DNA from: Fimenecus sp964614605
GTDB lineage: Bacteria > Bacillota > Clostridia > Oscillospirales > Acutalibacteraceae
Direction of reading: 5' to 3'
DNA length: 34,563 nt
NCBI GenBank assembly: GCA_964614605.1
Contig: CAZTLU010000010.1
Coordinates: 1-34,563, forward strand
Of the stretch, positions 14,696 to 22,894 are shown one piece after another; the first letter of the stretch is position 1; each line of letters starts with the position of its first letter. The translations under genes were made by a program, and so were the position numbers. The notes under the pieces were generated by a model, which worked only from the letters and a program-made list of their open reading frames with translations, was not told the DNA's origin and made no database searches.

Positions 14696-16353
14696 AAAAT
14701 ATGCAAAAGACCAATGATATATCAGTTTTGAAATGGATACGTAAAAGTTGCGGCAAACGAAGCCGCGAGAGTGTTGCACTTACATTTCTCAATGCATGGT
14801 CGGCACTTTGTGTAACGCTTTTTGCCATACTTTCAAAAACTGTTATGGATAATGCTGAAAGCCACAATCGTGAGGCTTTAATAAAAAATGTAATAATTCT
14901 TTTCCTTTTGATTGCGTCGCAGATTATTTCTCGAATTGTCTCTTCATATATTGAAGCAGTAAGTCAGGGCAAGGCAGAAATTGCACTTAAAACCCGTATT
15001 TTTTCAAGCATAATATACGGCACTTATGCTGATTCTGCCGAGCGTCACAGCGGTGACCTTATGACAAGACTTACAGCGGATGTTCTCACTGTCAGCGACA
15101 CCTATGTGCATATTCTTCCCGCCCTTACGGGCTATGCCGTGAGAATTCTCACAGGTGCCGCAGCACTTTTTATGCTTGACCGCCGTTTTGCTTTTATATT
15201 TATTGTTTGCGGTGTGCTTTTAATCATTACTGCCGCTCTTCTTCGCAAAACGCTTAAAACTCTGCACCGCAAGGTTCAGGAAAAAGATTCCAGAGTGCGC
15301 TCGTTTATGCAGGAAATGCTTGAAAATCTTTTTGCAATTAAGGTTTTCGGTATTGAAGATAAAATTATCAACCGTTCAATAAAACAGCAAAAGAAATTTT
15401 ATCGGGAAAAGGTCAGAAAAAAGAGCTTTTCGATTCTCGCATCAATCGGCTTTTCAATCGCCTTTGCCGCAGGATTTCTCGGTGCAATGGCTTACGGCTC
15501 TTACGGAGTTTTAGAGGGCACAATGACCTTTGGTACTGTCGTTGCAATTATTCAGCTTGTAAACCAGCTTCAGTCCCCTATAATGGGTTTTACCGGCATT
15601 ATCCCCTCCTTTTTTGGAATGACTGCCTCGGCACAACGCTTAATTGAGATTTCTTCAGGTGAAAGAGAACTGAAAAAAGACACGGATGCAATCGACTATG
15701 AATGCTTTAACCGAATTAAAGCCTCTCATGTTTCCTTCGGCTACGGCGAAGATTCCGTTTTCAAGGATTGTTCGTTTGTAATTGAGAAAGGTGACTTTGT
15801 TGGCATTAAAGGTCCCTCGGGAGCAGGAAAATCCACAATTTTCAAGCTTATTGCGGGGCTTTATAACGCCGACGAGGGTGAAATTCATATTGAAACCTCT
15901 TACGGTAATATACCCTGCAAAGAAGCTCGCAGTCTTTATTCCGTTGTTCCCCAAGGCAATATGCTTTTCAGCGGAACAGTAAGAGAAAATATTACCATGC
16001 TTCGCCCCGAAGCAACAGAAGAAGAAATAGAAAAAGCACTCAATGATGCTTGTGCGGAATTCGCCTATGACCTTGAAAACGGTCTTGATTTTATTCTGGG
16101 CGAAAACGGAGCAGGCATTTCAGAGGGGCAGGCACAACGCCTTGCAATTGTGCGTGCTCTTTTAGGTAAGGGTAAAATTCTTTTAATGGACGAAGCTACA
16201 AGTGCATTGGACAACGAAAGTGAAGCCACTCTTCTTGAAAAGCTCTCTGTAAGAAAGGATTTAACCATACTTTTTATTACTCACAGAGAATCCGTACTTG
16301 AAAAATGCGGCAAAATCATCACTGTTGCCGACGGAAAAATTGACGAAAGTTGA
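14692..16353 (+). CDS. ABC exporter, fused permease and ATPase
   Basis: The 553-residue half-transporter has a six-helix type I exporter domain (about residues 20-315) and an ATPase domain (about 340-553). Visible motifs are Walker A G374-P-S-G-A-G-K380-S-T382, a Q-loop in 'VVPQGNMLF', signature I476-S-E-G-Q480, Walker B 'ILLMDE' with D500-E501, and 'THRE' as the H-loop. The signature is ISEGQ rather than LSGGQ, which is seen in functional transporters. No C39 peptidase domain is present, so it would not cleave a leader itself. The ATGA overlap with the PqqD-like gene indicates translational coupling. The cargo is unknown; a modified peptide is plausible from context. Confidence 0.9.
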   Translation: MKNMQKTNDISVLKWIRKSCGKRSRESVALTFLNAWSALCVTLFAILSKTVMDNAESHNREALIKNVIILFLLIASQIISRIVSSYIEAVSQGKAEIALKTRIFSSIIYGTYADSAERHSGDLMTRLTADVLTVSDTYVHILPALTGYAVRILTGAAALFMLDRRFAFIFIVCGVLLIITAALLRKTLKTLHRKVQEKDSRVRSFMQEMLENLFAIKVFGIEDKIINRSIKQQKKFYREKVRKKSFSILASIGFSIAFAAGFLGAMAYGSYGVLEGTMTFGTVVAIIQLVNQLQSPIMGFTGIIPSFFGMTASAQRLIEISSGERELKKDTDAIDYECFNRIKASHVSFGYGEDSVFKDCSFVIEKGDFVGIKGPSGAGKSTIFKLIAGLYNADEGEIHIETSYGNIPCKEARSLYSVVPQGNMLFSGTVRENITMLRPEATEEEIEKALNDACAEFAYDLENGLDFILGENGAGISEGQAQRLAIVRALLGKGKILLMDEATSALDNESEATLLEKLSVRKDLTILFITHRESVLEKCGKIITVADGKIDES

Positions 16354-16382
16354 TTTGATAAGCAAAAACTTGTTAAAAAACA

Positions 16383-16411
16383 TTGCATAAATGAAAATGC
16401 TTTGATATAAT
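16383..16411 (+). promoter_or_regulatory. Promoter of the tyrosine-kinase gene
   Basis: TTGCAT (16383-16388) and TATAAT (16406-16411) are separated by 17 bases. A second TATAAT occurs at 16420-16425. AGGAGA precedes the ATG at 16477 by eight bases. No terminator is seen between the ABC gene and this promoter. Confidence 0.72.
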
Positions 16412-16476
16412 CTTTTTTGTATAATGTTGTATTGTTACAACTAAACAAGGAAATATCGTGACAGGAGATACAGACT

Positions 16477-17964
16477 ATGGAATACAATTCAAAAAACACA
16501 CCGGTTGAAGATGGCATTGATTTTCAGACCATATTGCAATATGCAGTACGCGTGCTTCAAAAATGGTGGGCAATCGTTCTTGCTGCTGTTATTTGCGCAG
16601 GCGTTGGCTTTGGTGTTGCAAAGGCAACATACACACCTACATACACTTGCACAATGCGCTTTGTTGTTGATAATAAGGGTGAAAATACTGTAACCGGCGG
16701 AACTTCATCATCTGACATCAGCGCAGGTATCAGTCTTGCTAAAAACTATGCTCTTATTATGACAGATACTAACAGCCTTATGGAGCTTGTTGCACAGAAC
16801 AGCGGTTACAAGGTAAACAACAAGACTCTCACAGGTGACGACGTTAAGAAAATGATTAGTTACAGCCTTGTTGATGATACATCAATTATTTCACTTTCAA
16901 TAACAAGCACAAATCCTGATGTTTCTTACGCAGTCGCAGTAAGCTATGCTAACAATTACAGCCAGATTACTGAAAAGGCATATCAGAACACCCGTGCTAT
17001 TCTTATTGATGAGCCTGTTAAGCCCGAAAAAGCTAACAGCGATAGCAGCACACTTCTTTATACACTTCTCGGCTTTGTTGCAGGTGCCGGTATAGTAGTT
17101 CTTGTAATCTGCCTTACAATCTTCATCAAGGATACAGTTAAAACTGCAGACGATATCACAAACAAAATCGGAAGCAAAATCCTTGGTACTATTATCCATA
17201 TTAAAAAGTCAGGCAAGAAGGGTGAAATTCAGAATCTTCTGATTACTGATAAAAAAACAGGCTTCCTGTTCATTGAGTCCTTTAAGCTTATCCGTACAAA
17301 GATTGAAAATGTTTCAAAGCGTAAGAACTACAAGACATTTGTCTTTACAAGTAACTCTGCAAACGAGGGTAAAACAACAACAGCAATAAATACTGCTCTG
17401 GCTCTTGCAAAGAACGGCAAATCAGTTCTTCTTATTGATGCCGACCTCCGTAAACCATCAATTTACAAAGAGCTTGGTATTTCTGCGACAAACGAAGCAG
17501 GTCTTGCAGGCGTTGTCCGCGGCGAGAAATCTCTCAGCGATTCAATAAAATATTTTGAAAAGTTTAATCTTTTCCTCCTTGTTACAAGTCAGCCTGTTGC
17601 TGAATCTGCTGAAATCCTTGCATCTGACGAAATGGCAGATATTATCGAAGCAGTGAGAAATGAATTCGACTATGTTATTATTGACACTCCTCCCGCAGGC
17701 CTTGTTGCTGACGCTACAATTATTGCTCAGTACGCTGATAGTTGCGTAATGGTTATTCGCAACGACTTCTCATCAAAGCGTCGTATCAAGAAAACAATTG
17801 AAGATATGGAAAGCACAAGTACAGAGGTTATCGGTTGTATTTACAACAGTGCCGAAAATGGTTCAGCCGCTTTAAGAATTAAAGGCAAGAGAAGCAAGAA
17901 GGGCTACGGTTATGGCTATGGCTATGGTTATGGCTACAGCGATGATAGCAAAAAGAAGAAATAA
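16477..17964 (+). CDS. Wzc-like fused chain-length regulator and BY-type tyrosine kinase
   Basis: The 495-residue protein combines the two halves that many Firmicutes keep apart (CpsC and CpsD). A Wzz-like chain-length domain is bracketed by membrane segments at about 33-52 and 197-220. The cytoplasmic kinase domain has Walker A' around S292-T301 ('SNSANEGKTT'), Walker A with D321 and D323 ('LLIDADLRKPS') and Walker B D403 ('VIIDTPP'). The C-terminus is a tyrosine cluster of six Gly-Tyr pairs encoded at 17902-17937, the normal autophosphorylation tail. It controls extracellular polysaccharide polymerisation and export. No glycosyltransferases follow. A matching CpsB-type phosphatase is at 33886, about 16 kb away. 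Confidence 0.93.
   Translation: MEYNSKNTPVEDGIDFQTILQYAVRVLQKWWAIVLAAVICAGVGFGVAKATYTPTYTCTMRFVVDNKGENTVTGGTSSSDISAGISLAKNYALIMTDTNSLMELVAQNSGYKVNNKTLTGDDVKKMISYSLVDDTSIISLSITSTNPDVSYAVAVSYANNYSQITEKAYQNTRAILIDEPVKPEKANSDSSTLLYTLLGFVAGAGIVVLVICLTIFIKDTVKTADDITNKIGSKILGTIIHIKKSGKKGEIQNLLITDKKTGFLFIESFKLIRTKIENVSKRKNYKTFVFTSNSANEGKTTTAINTALALAKNGKSVLLIDADLRKPSIYKELGISATNEAGLAGVVRGEKSLSDSIKYFEKFNLFLLVTSQPVAESAEILASDEMADIIEAVRNEFDYVIIDTPPAGLVADATIIAQYADSCVMVIRNDFSSKRRIKKTIEDMESTSTEVIGCIYNSAENGSAALRIKGKRSKKGYGYGYGYGYGYSDDSKKKK
17902..17937 (+). repeat. Six tandem GGNTAY hexamers encoding the tyrosine tail
   Basis: Six consecutive in-frame hexamers (GGC/GGT followed by TAC/TAT) encode (Gly-Tyr)6 near the kinase C-terminus. 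Copy-number change by slippage would keep the frame and alter the number of phosphorylatable tyrosines. Confidence 0.85.
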
Positions 17965-17978
17965 TTAAAACGCACAGC

Positions 17979-18017
17979 AAAGCCGTACTATTCGGATTAT
18001 GGTACGGCTTTAATTTT
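17979..18017 (+). terminator. Terminator after the tyrosine-kinase gene
   Basis: AAAGCCGTAC (17979-17988) pairs with GTACGGCTTT (18002-18011) around a 13-base loop, followed by TAATTTT. The ten-pair stem with a U-rich end is a good intrinsic terminator. Confidence 0.78.
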
Positions 18018-18065
18018 GCCTTTACAGATGCCACAAATTTTTAACGGTAACTAAGGAAGTAAAAA

Positions 18066-19448
18066 ATGGAACAAGAAAAAAAGTTTAATCCTCCTAAAGA
18101 AAATAAAATGGGCACTATGCCCGTGGCGAAGCTACTCATCACAATGTCGGCTCCAATGATGATTTCAATGCTCGTACAGGCTTGCTATAATATTGTTGAC
18201 AGTATTTTCGTTTCTCAATTAGGTGAAAATGCTCTTAATGCGGTATCGCTTTCTTTCCCCCTTCAACAGCTTATGATTGCAGTTTGCGGCGGTACGGCAG
18301 TCGGTATGAACGCCTTGCTTTCTCAGGCTTTGGGCGCCAAAAAATTTGACCGCGCAAACAAGATTGCAAATACGGGAATATTTCTGTTTGGCTTAAGCTG
18401 CATTGTGTTTGTAGTAATCGGTCTTGTGGCATCCCGCCCATTCTTTATGATGCAAACGGATGTCCAGGAAATTGTTGACTACGGCACAGACTATGCAACA
18501 ATTTGTCTTACTCTTTCAGCAGGTATCTTCGTTCAGTTTTGCTTTGAAAAGATTTTGCAGGCAACGGGCAGAACTTTCCTTACAATGATAACTCATCTTG
18601 TAGGTGCAATTATCAATATTATTCTCGACCCCATTCTTATTTTCGGACTTTTTGGTTTTCCGAGACTTGAGGTTGCAGGCGCCGCAGTTGCAACAGTTGC
18701 AGGTCAGATGGTTGCAGGTCTTCTCGCGGTTATTTTCAATCTTAAATTCAACCCCGAGGTTCATATAAGTTGGAAGCTTATTCGTTGGGACAGTAAAATT
18801 ATAAAGGATATTTATAAAATCGGTCTGCCTTCAATAATAATGCAATCAATCGGTTCTGTTATGACCTTCTGCCTTAATAAAATTCTTATTGCATTCACAA
18901 CAACTGCGACGGCGGTTTTCGGTGCATATTTCAAGCTCCAAAGCTTTATATTTATGCCAATATTTGGTCTTAACAACGGAATGGTTCCGATTGTTGCTTA
19001 CAACTACGGTGCAAAAAATCTTAAAAGAATCAAAAAAACCGTTGCACTTTCAATTGCGATTGCTATGTCTATTATGACATTGGGTCTTATTGCCTTTGAG
19101 CTTGTTCCCGATGTGCTTCTCTCATTCTTTAACGCATCGGAAGAAATGCTTGAAATTGGCGTTCCCGCTATGAGAATTATTGGTATTCACTTCGTCTTTG
19201 CCGGTTTCTGTATTATTGCGGGTTCAGTTTGTCAGGCAATCGGCAATCCCGCCCACAGCCTTATAGTTTCGGTTTGCCGTCAGCTTTTGGTTCTCTTGCC
19301 TGTTGCGTGGCTTCTTGCACAGACAGGAAGACTTGAGCTTGTGTGGTTTGCATTCCCAATTGCAGAGTGTGTTTCGTTGATTTTAAGTACAATTTTCCTC
19401 TCCAAAACAATGCGACACGCAAAACGAAAAATGCAAGAAATGCTATAA
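18066..19448 (+). CDS. MATE family efflux transporter
   Basis: The 460-residue protein has about 12 hydrophobic segments in two homologous halves, the layout of MATE (MatE x2) cation-driven exporters. 'LLITMSAPMMISMLVQACYNIVDSIFV' at the start of the first half and 'YKIGLPSIIMQSIGSVMTF' at the start of the second are characteristic. 'GTAVGMNALLSQALGA' follows helix 2. Length is normal (450-460). AAGGAAG lies about eight bases before the ATG. It stands between two terminator-like structures, so it is probably transcribed alone, although the downstream hairpin may also act as a leader of the cysteine-rich gene. The substrate cannot be told from sequence. Confidence 0.93.
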   Translation: MEQEKKFNPPKENKMGTMPVAKLLITMSAPMMISMLVQACYNIVDSIFVSQLGENALNAVSLSFPLQQLMIAVCGGTAVGMNALLSQALGAKKFDRANKIANTGIFLFGLSCIVFVVIGLVASRPFFMMQTDVQEIVDYGTDYATICLTLSAGIFVQFCFEKILQATGRTFLTMITHLVGAIINIILDPILIFGLFGFPRLEVAGAAVATVAGQMVAGLLAVIFNLKFNPEVHISWKLIRWDSKIIKDIYKIGLPSIIMQSIGSVMTFCLNKILIAFTTTATAVFGAYFKLQSFIFMPIFGLNNGMVPIVAYNYGAKNLKRIKKTVALSIAIAMSIMTLGLIAFELVPDVLLSFFNASEEMLEIGVPAMRIIGIHFVFAGFCIIAGSVCQAIGNPAHSLIVSVCRQLLVLLPVAWLLAQTGRLELVWFAFPIAECVSLILSTIFLSKTMRHAKRKMQEML

Positions 19449-19470
19449 AACATAACAAACCTAAAAATCA

Positions 19471-19545
19471 AACCTCCTGTAACAAAATCATCAACGCGTC
19501 ATACAATGGTACTGTCAGTTGATAATTTTTACGGGAGGTTTTTTA
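19471..19545 (+). promoter_or_regulatory. Long hairpin that both resembles a terminator and sequesters a ribosome binding site
   Basis: AACCTCCTGTAA... (19471-19495) pairs with GTTGAT...ACGGGAGGTT (19518-19540) over about 22 base pairs, including a U-G pair, with one bulge. A TTTTTT run follows at once, as in an intrinsic terminator of the MATE gene. The 3' arm contains GGGAGG, which lies eight bases before the ATG of the next gene, so folding would hide that ribosome binding site. The 22-base loop carries no clear ligand-binding motif. Confidence 0.65.
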
Positions 19546-19546
19546 T

Positions 19547-20377
19547 ATGTCTGAAAACAAATTTTGCAATGACAAAATGCCGTCAAAAATAAAAGAAGCC
19601 GTTTGCATTGACACAAACAGAGTCTATGATTCCTGCGCTGACAAGGATTGCCTTGAGGATTTACGAGTGTATTTCACAGATTCTGCACAATGCGTAATTG
19701 ACCGTGCAACAAATGTGCGTTGCCGTGGGGCTGAAGTACTTAACGCCTTTATTGAGGTTGAAAGAGTTCCTTTCAACAGAGGTTTTTATTCAGTTGATAT
19801 CACCTATTTCTTCAAGGTCTGCCTTGATGTGTTCACGGGACCTTCAAATTCACCTACAACCGTTGAGGGTCTTGCAACCTTTTCAAAGAAATGTATACTC
19901 TATGGTTCAGAGGGCAATGTGAAGGTATTCTCGTCAGAATTCTCTTGCGGAGAGCTTGACAATCAGCTTGATGTGGTAAATACCAACCCCAGAGCCAAGG
20001 TGCAGACCGTTGACCCCATTTGCCTTGAAGCAAAGCTTTGCAGAGTTCAGGATTGCTGTGACAATCACTATTCGCCATCAAGACTTCCTCGCTCTGTCTG
20101 CCGTTGCTTTGACGGTGATTTTGACTCTTACGAGCGCGAGCCCGAAAGAGCCGTTACGGTTACTCTCGGCATTTTCACAATTGTTCAGCTTGAACGCGAT
20201 GTACAGATGCTTATTCCTGCATACGATTTCTGCATACCCAAAAAAGAATGCAGCTGCGAAACTGATGACCCCTGTGACGCTTTCAGAAAAATTCAGTTCC
20301 CCATTGACGAATTCTTCCCGCCAAAAGAGGGCTGCTTAAAAGACAGCTTCCCAATGGGATGCGCATGCGGTGACTAA
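19547..20377 (+). CDS. Cysteine-rich clostridial protein, unknown function
   Basis: The 276-residue soluble protein has 22 cysteines (about 8%). They are spread over the length, with clusters 'SCADKDC', 'CRVQDCC', 'CRCF', 'CSCETDDPC' and a final 'CACGD'. There is no signal peptide or membrane segment. I recall similar hypothetical proteins in Oscillospiraceae but no assigned function. Abundant cysteine without an export signal would suit a spore-coat or other cross-linked structural protein, or metal binding; both are guesses. It has a strong GGGAGG site, itself inside a hairpin, and its own terminator, so it is a single-gene unit. Confidence 0.82.
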   Translation: MSENKFCNDKMPSKIKEAVCIDTNRVYDSCADKDCLEDLRVYFTDSAQCVIDRATNVRCRGAEVLNAFIEVERVPFNRGFYSVDITYFFKVCLDVFTGPSNSPTTVEGLATFSKKCILYGSEGNVKVFSSEFSCGELDNQLDVVNTNPRAKVQTVDPICLEAKLCRVQDCCDNHYSPSRLPRSVCRCFDGDFDSYEREPERAVTVTLGIFTIVQLERDVQMLIPAYDFCIPKKECSCETDDPCDAFRKIQFPIDEFFPPKEGCLKDSFPMGCACGD

Positions 20378-20380
20378 CAC

Positions 20381-20419
20381 AAAAGCCGAAGGAGTGAACA
20401 CCACTCTTTCGGCTTTTTT
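20381..20419. terminator. Bidirectional terminator between convergent genes
   Basis: AAAGCCGAAGGAGTG (from 20382) pairs with CACTCTTTCGGCTTT (ending about 20416) around a short loop. T-runs follow on the plus strand and, read backwards, on the minus strand. It serves the cysteine-rich gene and the convergent AbrB-like gene. Confidence 0.88.
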
Positions 20420-20420
20420 C

Positions 20421-20654
20421 TTATTTACTGTTTTTAATTTCCTTTATACAATTTTCGCAAAGCTGAAATTTTTCGTTAAGCTTTTCATTTGCCCCGCAAA
20501 TTTTGCAGGCAGGATGAAGTTTTTCTATAATGATTTTTCCGTCACATTCTGTAATTCTTACCTCACCGTCAGCACCGATACCCGCTTTTTTTCTGTAATC
20601 GGCAGGCAAAACCAATCTGCCAAGACTGTCTAACTTTCTTACATACTCTGTCAT
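20421..20654 (-). CDS. AbrB/SpoVT-type DNA-binding protein with a C-terminal zinc ribbon
   Basis: The 77-residue protein starts with an AbrB/MazE swapped-hairpin domain ('YVRKLDSLGRLVLPADYRKK', then 'VRITECDGKIIIEKL'). It ends with a CxxC-(14)-CxxC zinc ribbon from 'CKICG' to 'CENC'. AbrB-type proteins bind DNA as dimers or tetramers and act as transition-state or sporulation regulators. A frame 14 codons longer exists, but the ATG at 20654 has AAGGAG eight bases upstream and begins at the domain. Upstream lie three TGGNA words at ten-base intervals, a possible autoregulatory site. Its target genes are unknown. Confidence 0.87.
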   Translation of the reverse strand: MTEYVRKLDSLGRLVLPADYRKKAGIGADGEVRITECDGKIIIEKLHPACKICGANEKLNEKFQLCENCIKEIKNSK

Positions 20655-20680
20655 ATTCCCATCTCCTTTTGTCTTTATCT

Positions 20681-20705
20681 TACCACATCCTGCCATATTT
20701 TACCA
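20681..20705 (-). promoter_or_regulatory. Three phased TGGNA motifs upstream of the AbrB-like gene
   Basis: On the minus strand TGGTA (20705-20701), TGGCA (20695-20691) and TGGTA (20685-20681) repeat exactly every ten bases, so they face one side of the helix. TGGNA has been described as a recognition element of B. subtilis AbrB. A -10-like TAAGAT (20682-20677) overlaps the last motif. The operator role is inference. Confidence 0.45.
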
Positions 20706-20832
20706 TAAAATTTTGTAAATATTTGTCGAAATATGGAGTTTTTTAACTTTTTCTTTAAATTTATAAGTTACTTGCAATGGCATTTATATTGTGATAAAAT
20801 TATCTCAGTATTCTCGAATTAAGGTGACTAAA

Positions 20833-22020
20833 ATGGATTATTACTTTTCTCAAAGAATTTCGGGGCTTCAGCCCTCAGCAATTCGTGAAATTTTAAAAGC
20901 TACTCAAGACCCCGCAATAATTCCCTTTGCGGCGGGCAATCCTGACGCAGCGGCTTTTCCCGTTGATGAGGTTAAAATGCTTTCGGCAGAGATTTTTGAA
21001 AATGAGCCTATAACTGCATTACAATATGGTGTGACAGAGGGTTATACCCCTTTGAGAAACCGCCTTACCGCATTTATCAAAGATAAATATAATATAGGCA
21101 AGGATTTTGACAATCTTATTGTCACCTCGGGCGCACAACAGGTTATGGATTTAGCTGCAAAGGCTCTTTGTGATTTGGGTGACACCGTAATTTGCGAATG
21201 TCCCTCATTTATCGGCTCACTTAACTGCTTCCGTTCATATGGCTGTGAGCTTGCGGGAGTTCCTGTTGAAGCAGACGGCATGAACATTGAAAAGCTTGAA
21301 GAAGCGATTAAAAATGCTAACAATCCCCGTTTTATTTATACAATCCCCAATTTTCAAAATCCCTCGGGCGTTACAATGAGCCTTGAGAAGAGAAAAGCAG
21401 TTTATGAATTGGCGAAAAAATACGGATTATTGATTTTAGAGGACAACCCCTATGGTGATTTGCGTGTTGCGGGTGAAAATATACCCTCAATCAAGAGCTT
21501 TGACGAAGACGGCATTGTAATTTATGCGGGCTCGTTCTCAAAATTACTTGCCCCGGGTATTCGCGTGGGCTACATTTGTGCACCTGCACCAATCATTGCA
21601 AAAATGACCGTTGGCAAGCAAGCGTCAGATGTTCACACTCCTGTATTTTCACAGATGTTAGTTGATAAATGGATGGAAAATTATGACATTGACACGCATA
21701 TTGAGAAAATCCGCGAAATCTATCGCGAAAAGCTCAATCTTATGTGCGACCTCATTGACAGTGAATTGGGAGATTTCGTAAAATATGTTCGTCCCGAGGG
21801 TGGACTTTTCGTATGGTGTGAACTCCCCGAAAATGTAGATATGCTTGAATTTGTGAAAGAATGTATCGCAAATAAGGTTGCAGTTGTACCGGGAACGGCA
21901 TTTATGATAAATGACGAGCACACAAACTGCTTCAGAATGAATTTCTCAACACCTTCTAACGAAAAAATTGTTGAGGGCATGAAAATCTTAGGTAAGGTTA
22001 AGGAAAAATATATTGGATAA
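20833..22020 (+). CDS. PLP-dependent aminotransferase, class I/II (2-aminoadipate/MocR-like fold)
   Basis: The 395-residue enzyme has the fold-type I aminotransferase layout. 'FAAGNPDAAAFP' marks the N-terminus, 'TSGAQQVMDLAAKAL' the cofactor phosphate site, 'TIPNFQNPSG' and 'ILEDNPYGDLR' the active site, and K237 in 'GSFSKLLAPGIRVGY' is the PLP lysine. It resembles the LysN/2-aminoadipate transaminase group, which is also the C-terminal half of MocR regulators, but has no helix-turn-helix domain. The amino donor and acceptor are not predictable. The ATG at 20833 (AAGGTG about eight bases upstream) is preferred over a start 14 codons earlier. Its last codons overlap the TTG start of rsmA. Confidence 0.88.
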   Translation: MDYYFSQRISGLQPSAIREILKATQDPAIIPFAAGNPDAAAFPVDEVKMLSAEIFENEPITALQYGVTEGYTPLRNRLTAFIKDKYNIGKDFDNLIVTSGAQQVMDLAAKALCDLGDTVICECPSFIGSLNCFRSYGCELAGVPVEADGMNIEKLEEAIKNANNPRFIYTIPNFQNPSGVTMSLEKRKAVYELAKKYGLLILEDNPYGDLRVAGENIPSIKSFDEDGIVIYAGSFSKLLAPGIRVGYICAPAPIIAKMTVGKQASDVHTPVFSQMLVDKWMENYDIDTHIEKIREIYREKLNLMCDLIDSELGDFVKYVRPEGGLFVWCELPENVDMLEFVKECIANKVAVVPGTAFMINDEHTNCFRMNFSTPSNEKIVEGMKILGKVKEKYIG

Positions 22021-22894
22021 GAAGAATTATACACTCACCGACATTTCCGTAATAAAGCGGGTTATGGGTGAGCACGGAGTTACATTTTCAAAGGGCTTGG
22101 GGCAAAATTTCTTGGTTAACCCAACGGTTTGTCCCCGAATGGCAGAGGCGGTAAGGCAGAGCACCGAGGGAAAAATCGGTGTGCTTGAAATCGGCGCGGG
22201 CGTTGGCGTTCTCACAAAAGAATTGCTTGAGCGTGCCGATAAGGTTGTCTGCGTTGAGCTTGATACCCGTCTTTTTCCCGTGCTTAACGACACACTTGCA
22301 GGATACGACAATCTTACGCTCATCAATGAGGATATTCTCAAAGCCGATTTACAGGGCATAATAAAAGAGCATTTTGAGGGTATGGAGATTTTCGTGTGCG
22401 CAAATTTGCCGTATTATATCACCTCGCCCGTAATTATGCGACTTTTAGAGGAAAAATTGCCCTTTAATAAGATTATTGTTATGGTTCAGCGCGAAGCAGG
22501 CGACCGCCTTTGTGCAAAAGTAGGCACAAGGGAGAGCGGTGCGGTAACTGTTGCGGTAAATTACTATGCGCAGGCTAAAAAGCTTTTTGATGTTTCGCGT
22601 GGCTCCTTTATGCCCGCACCCAATGTTGACAGTTGTGTAATTGAGCTTGATTTGACAAAACGCGGTGATTATCAGGTAACTGACGAAAAAATCTTTTTCA
22701 AAATGGTTAAATCCGCCTTTGCACAAAGAAGAAAAACAATTCTCAACTCACTTTCAAGTGGTATGGGAATCCCCAAAGACAAAATAACCCAAGCGGTTGA
22801 GTTGGCAAATTTAAGCCCCACCGCCCGCGCAGAAGCGCTTACAATGGAACAGTTGGTTGAGCTTTCAAATAAAATTTGTGAGGTAACAAAATGA
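22013..22894 (+). CDS. rsmA: 16S rRNA (adenine1518-N6/adenine1519-N6)-dimethyltransferase
   Basis: RsmA (KsgA) dimethylates two adjacent adenines in the 3' hairpin of 16S rRNA using S-adenosylmethionine. The 293-residue protein shows the KsgA start 'FSKGLGQNFLVN', SAM motif I 'VLEIGAGVGVLT' (about 57-68), the acidic 'CVELD' (80-84) and the catalytic N131-L-P-Y134. 'MVQREAGDRL' and 'SAFAQRRKTILNSL' complete the family pattern. The start is a TTG overlapping the end of the aminotransferase gene by eight bases, with AAGGA eight bases upstream. The next ATG, at residue 18, would remove part of the conserved N-terminus less convincingly. It overlaps the TSCPD gene by four bases (ATGA). Confidence 0.95.
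   Translation: MDKKNYTLTDISVIKRVMGEHGVTFSKGLGQNFLVNPTVCPRMAEAVRQSTEGKIGVLEIGAGVGVLTKELLERADKVVCVELDTRLFPVLNDTLAGYDNLTLINEDILKADLQGIIKEHFEGMEIFVCANLPYYITSPVIMRLLEEKLPFNKIIVMVQREAGDRLCAKVGTRESGAVTVAVNYYAQAKKLFDVSRGSFMPAPNVDSCVIELDLTKRGDYQVTDEKIFFKMVKSAFAQRRKTILNSLSSGMGIPKDKITQAVELANLSPTARAEALTMEQLVELSNKICEVTK

Noticed and set aside
13720..16353. Complete lasso-peptide or other RiPP biosynthesis cluster
   Set aside because: No cyclase, leader protease, radical SAM enzyme or precursor peptide was found; only the kinase-like, PqqD-like and exporter genes are present.
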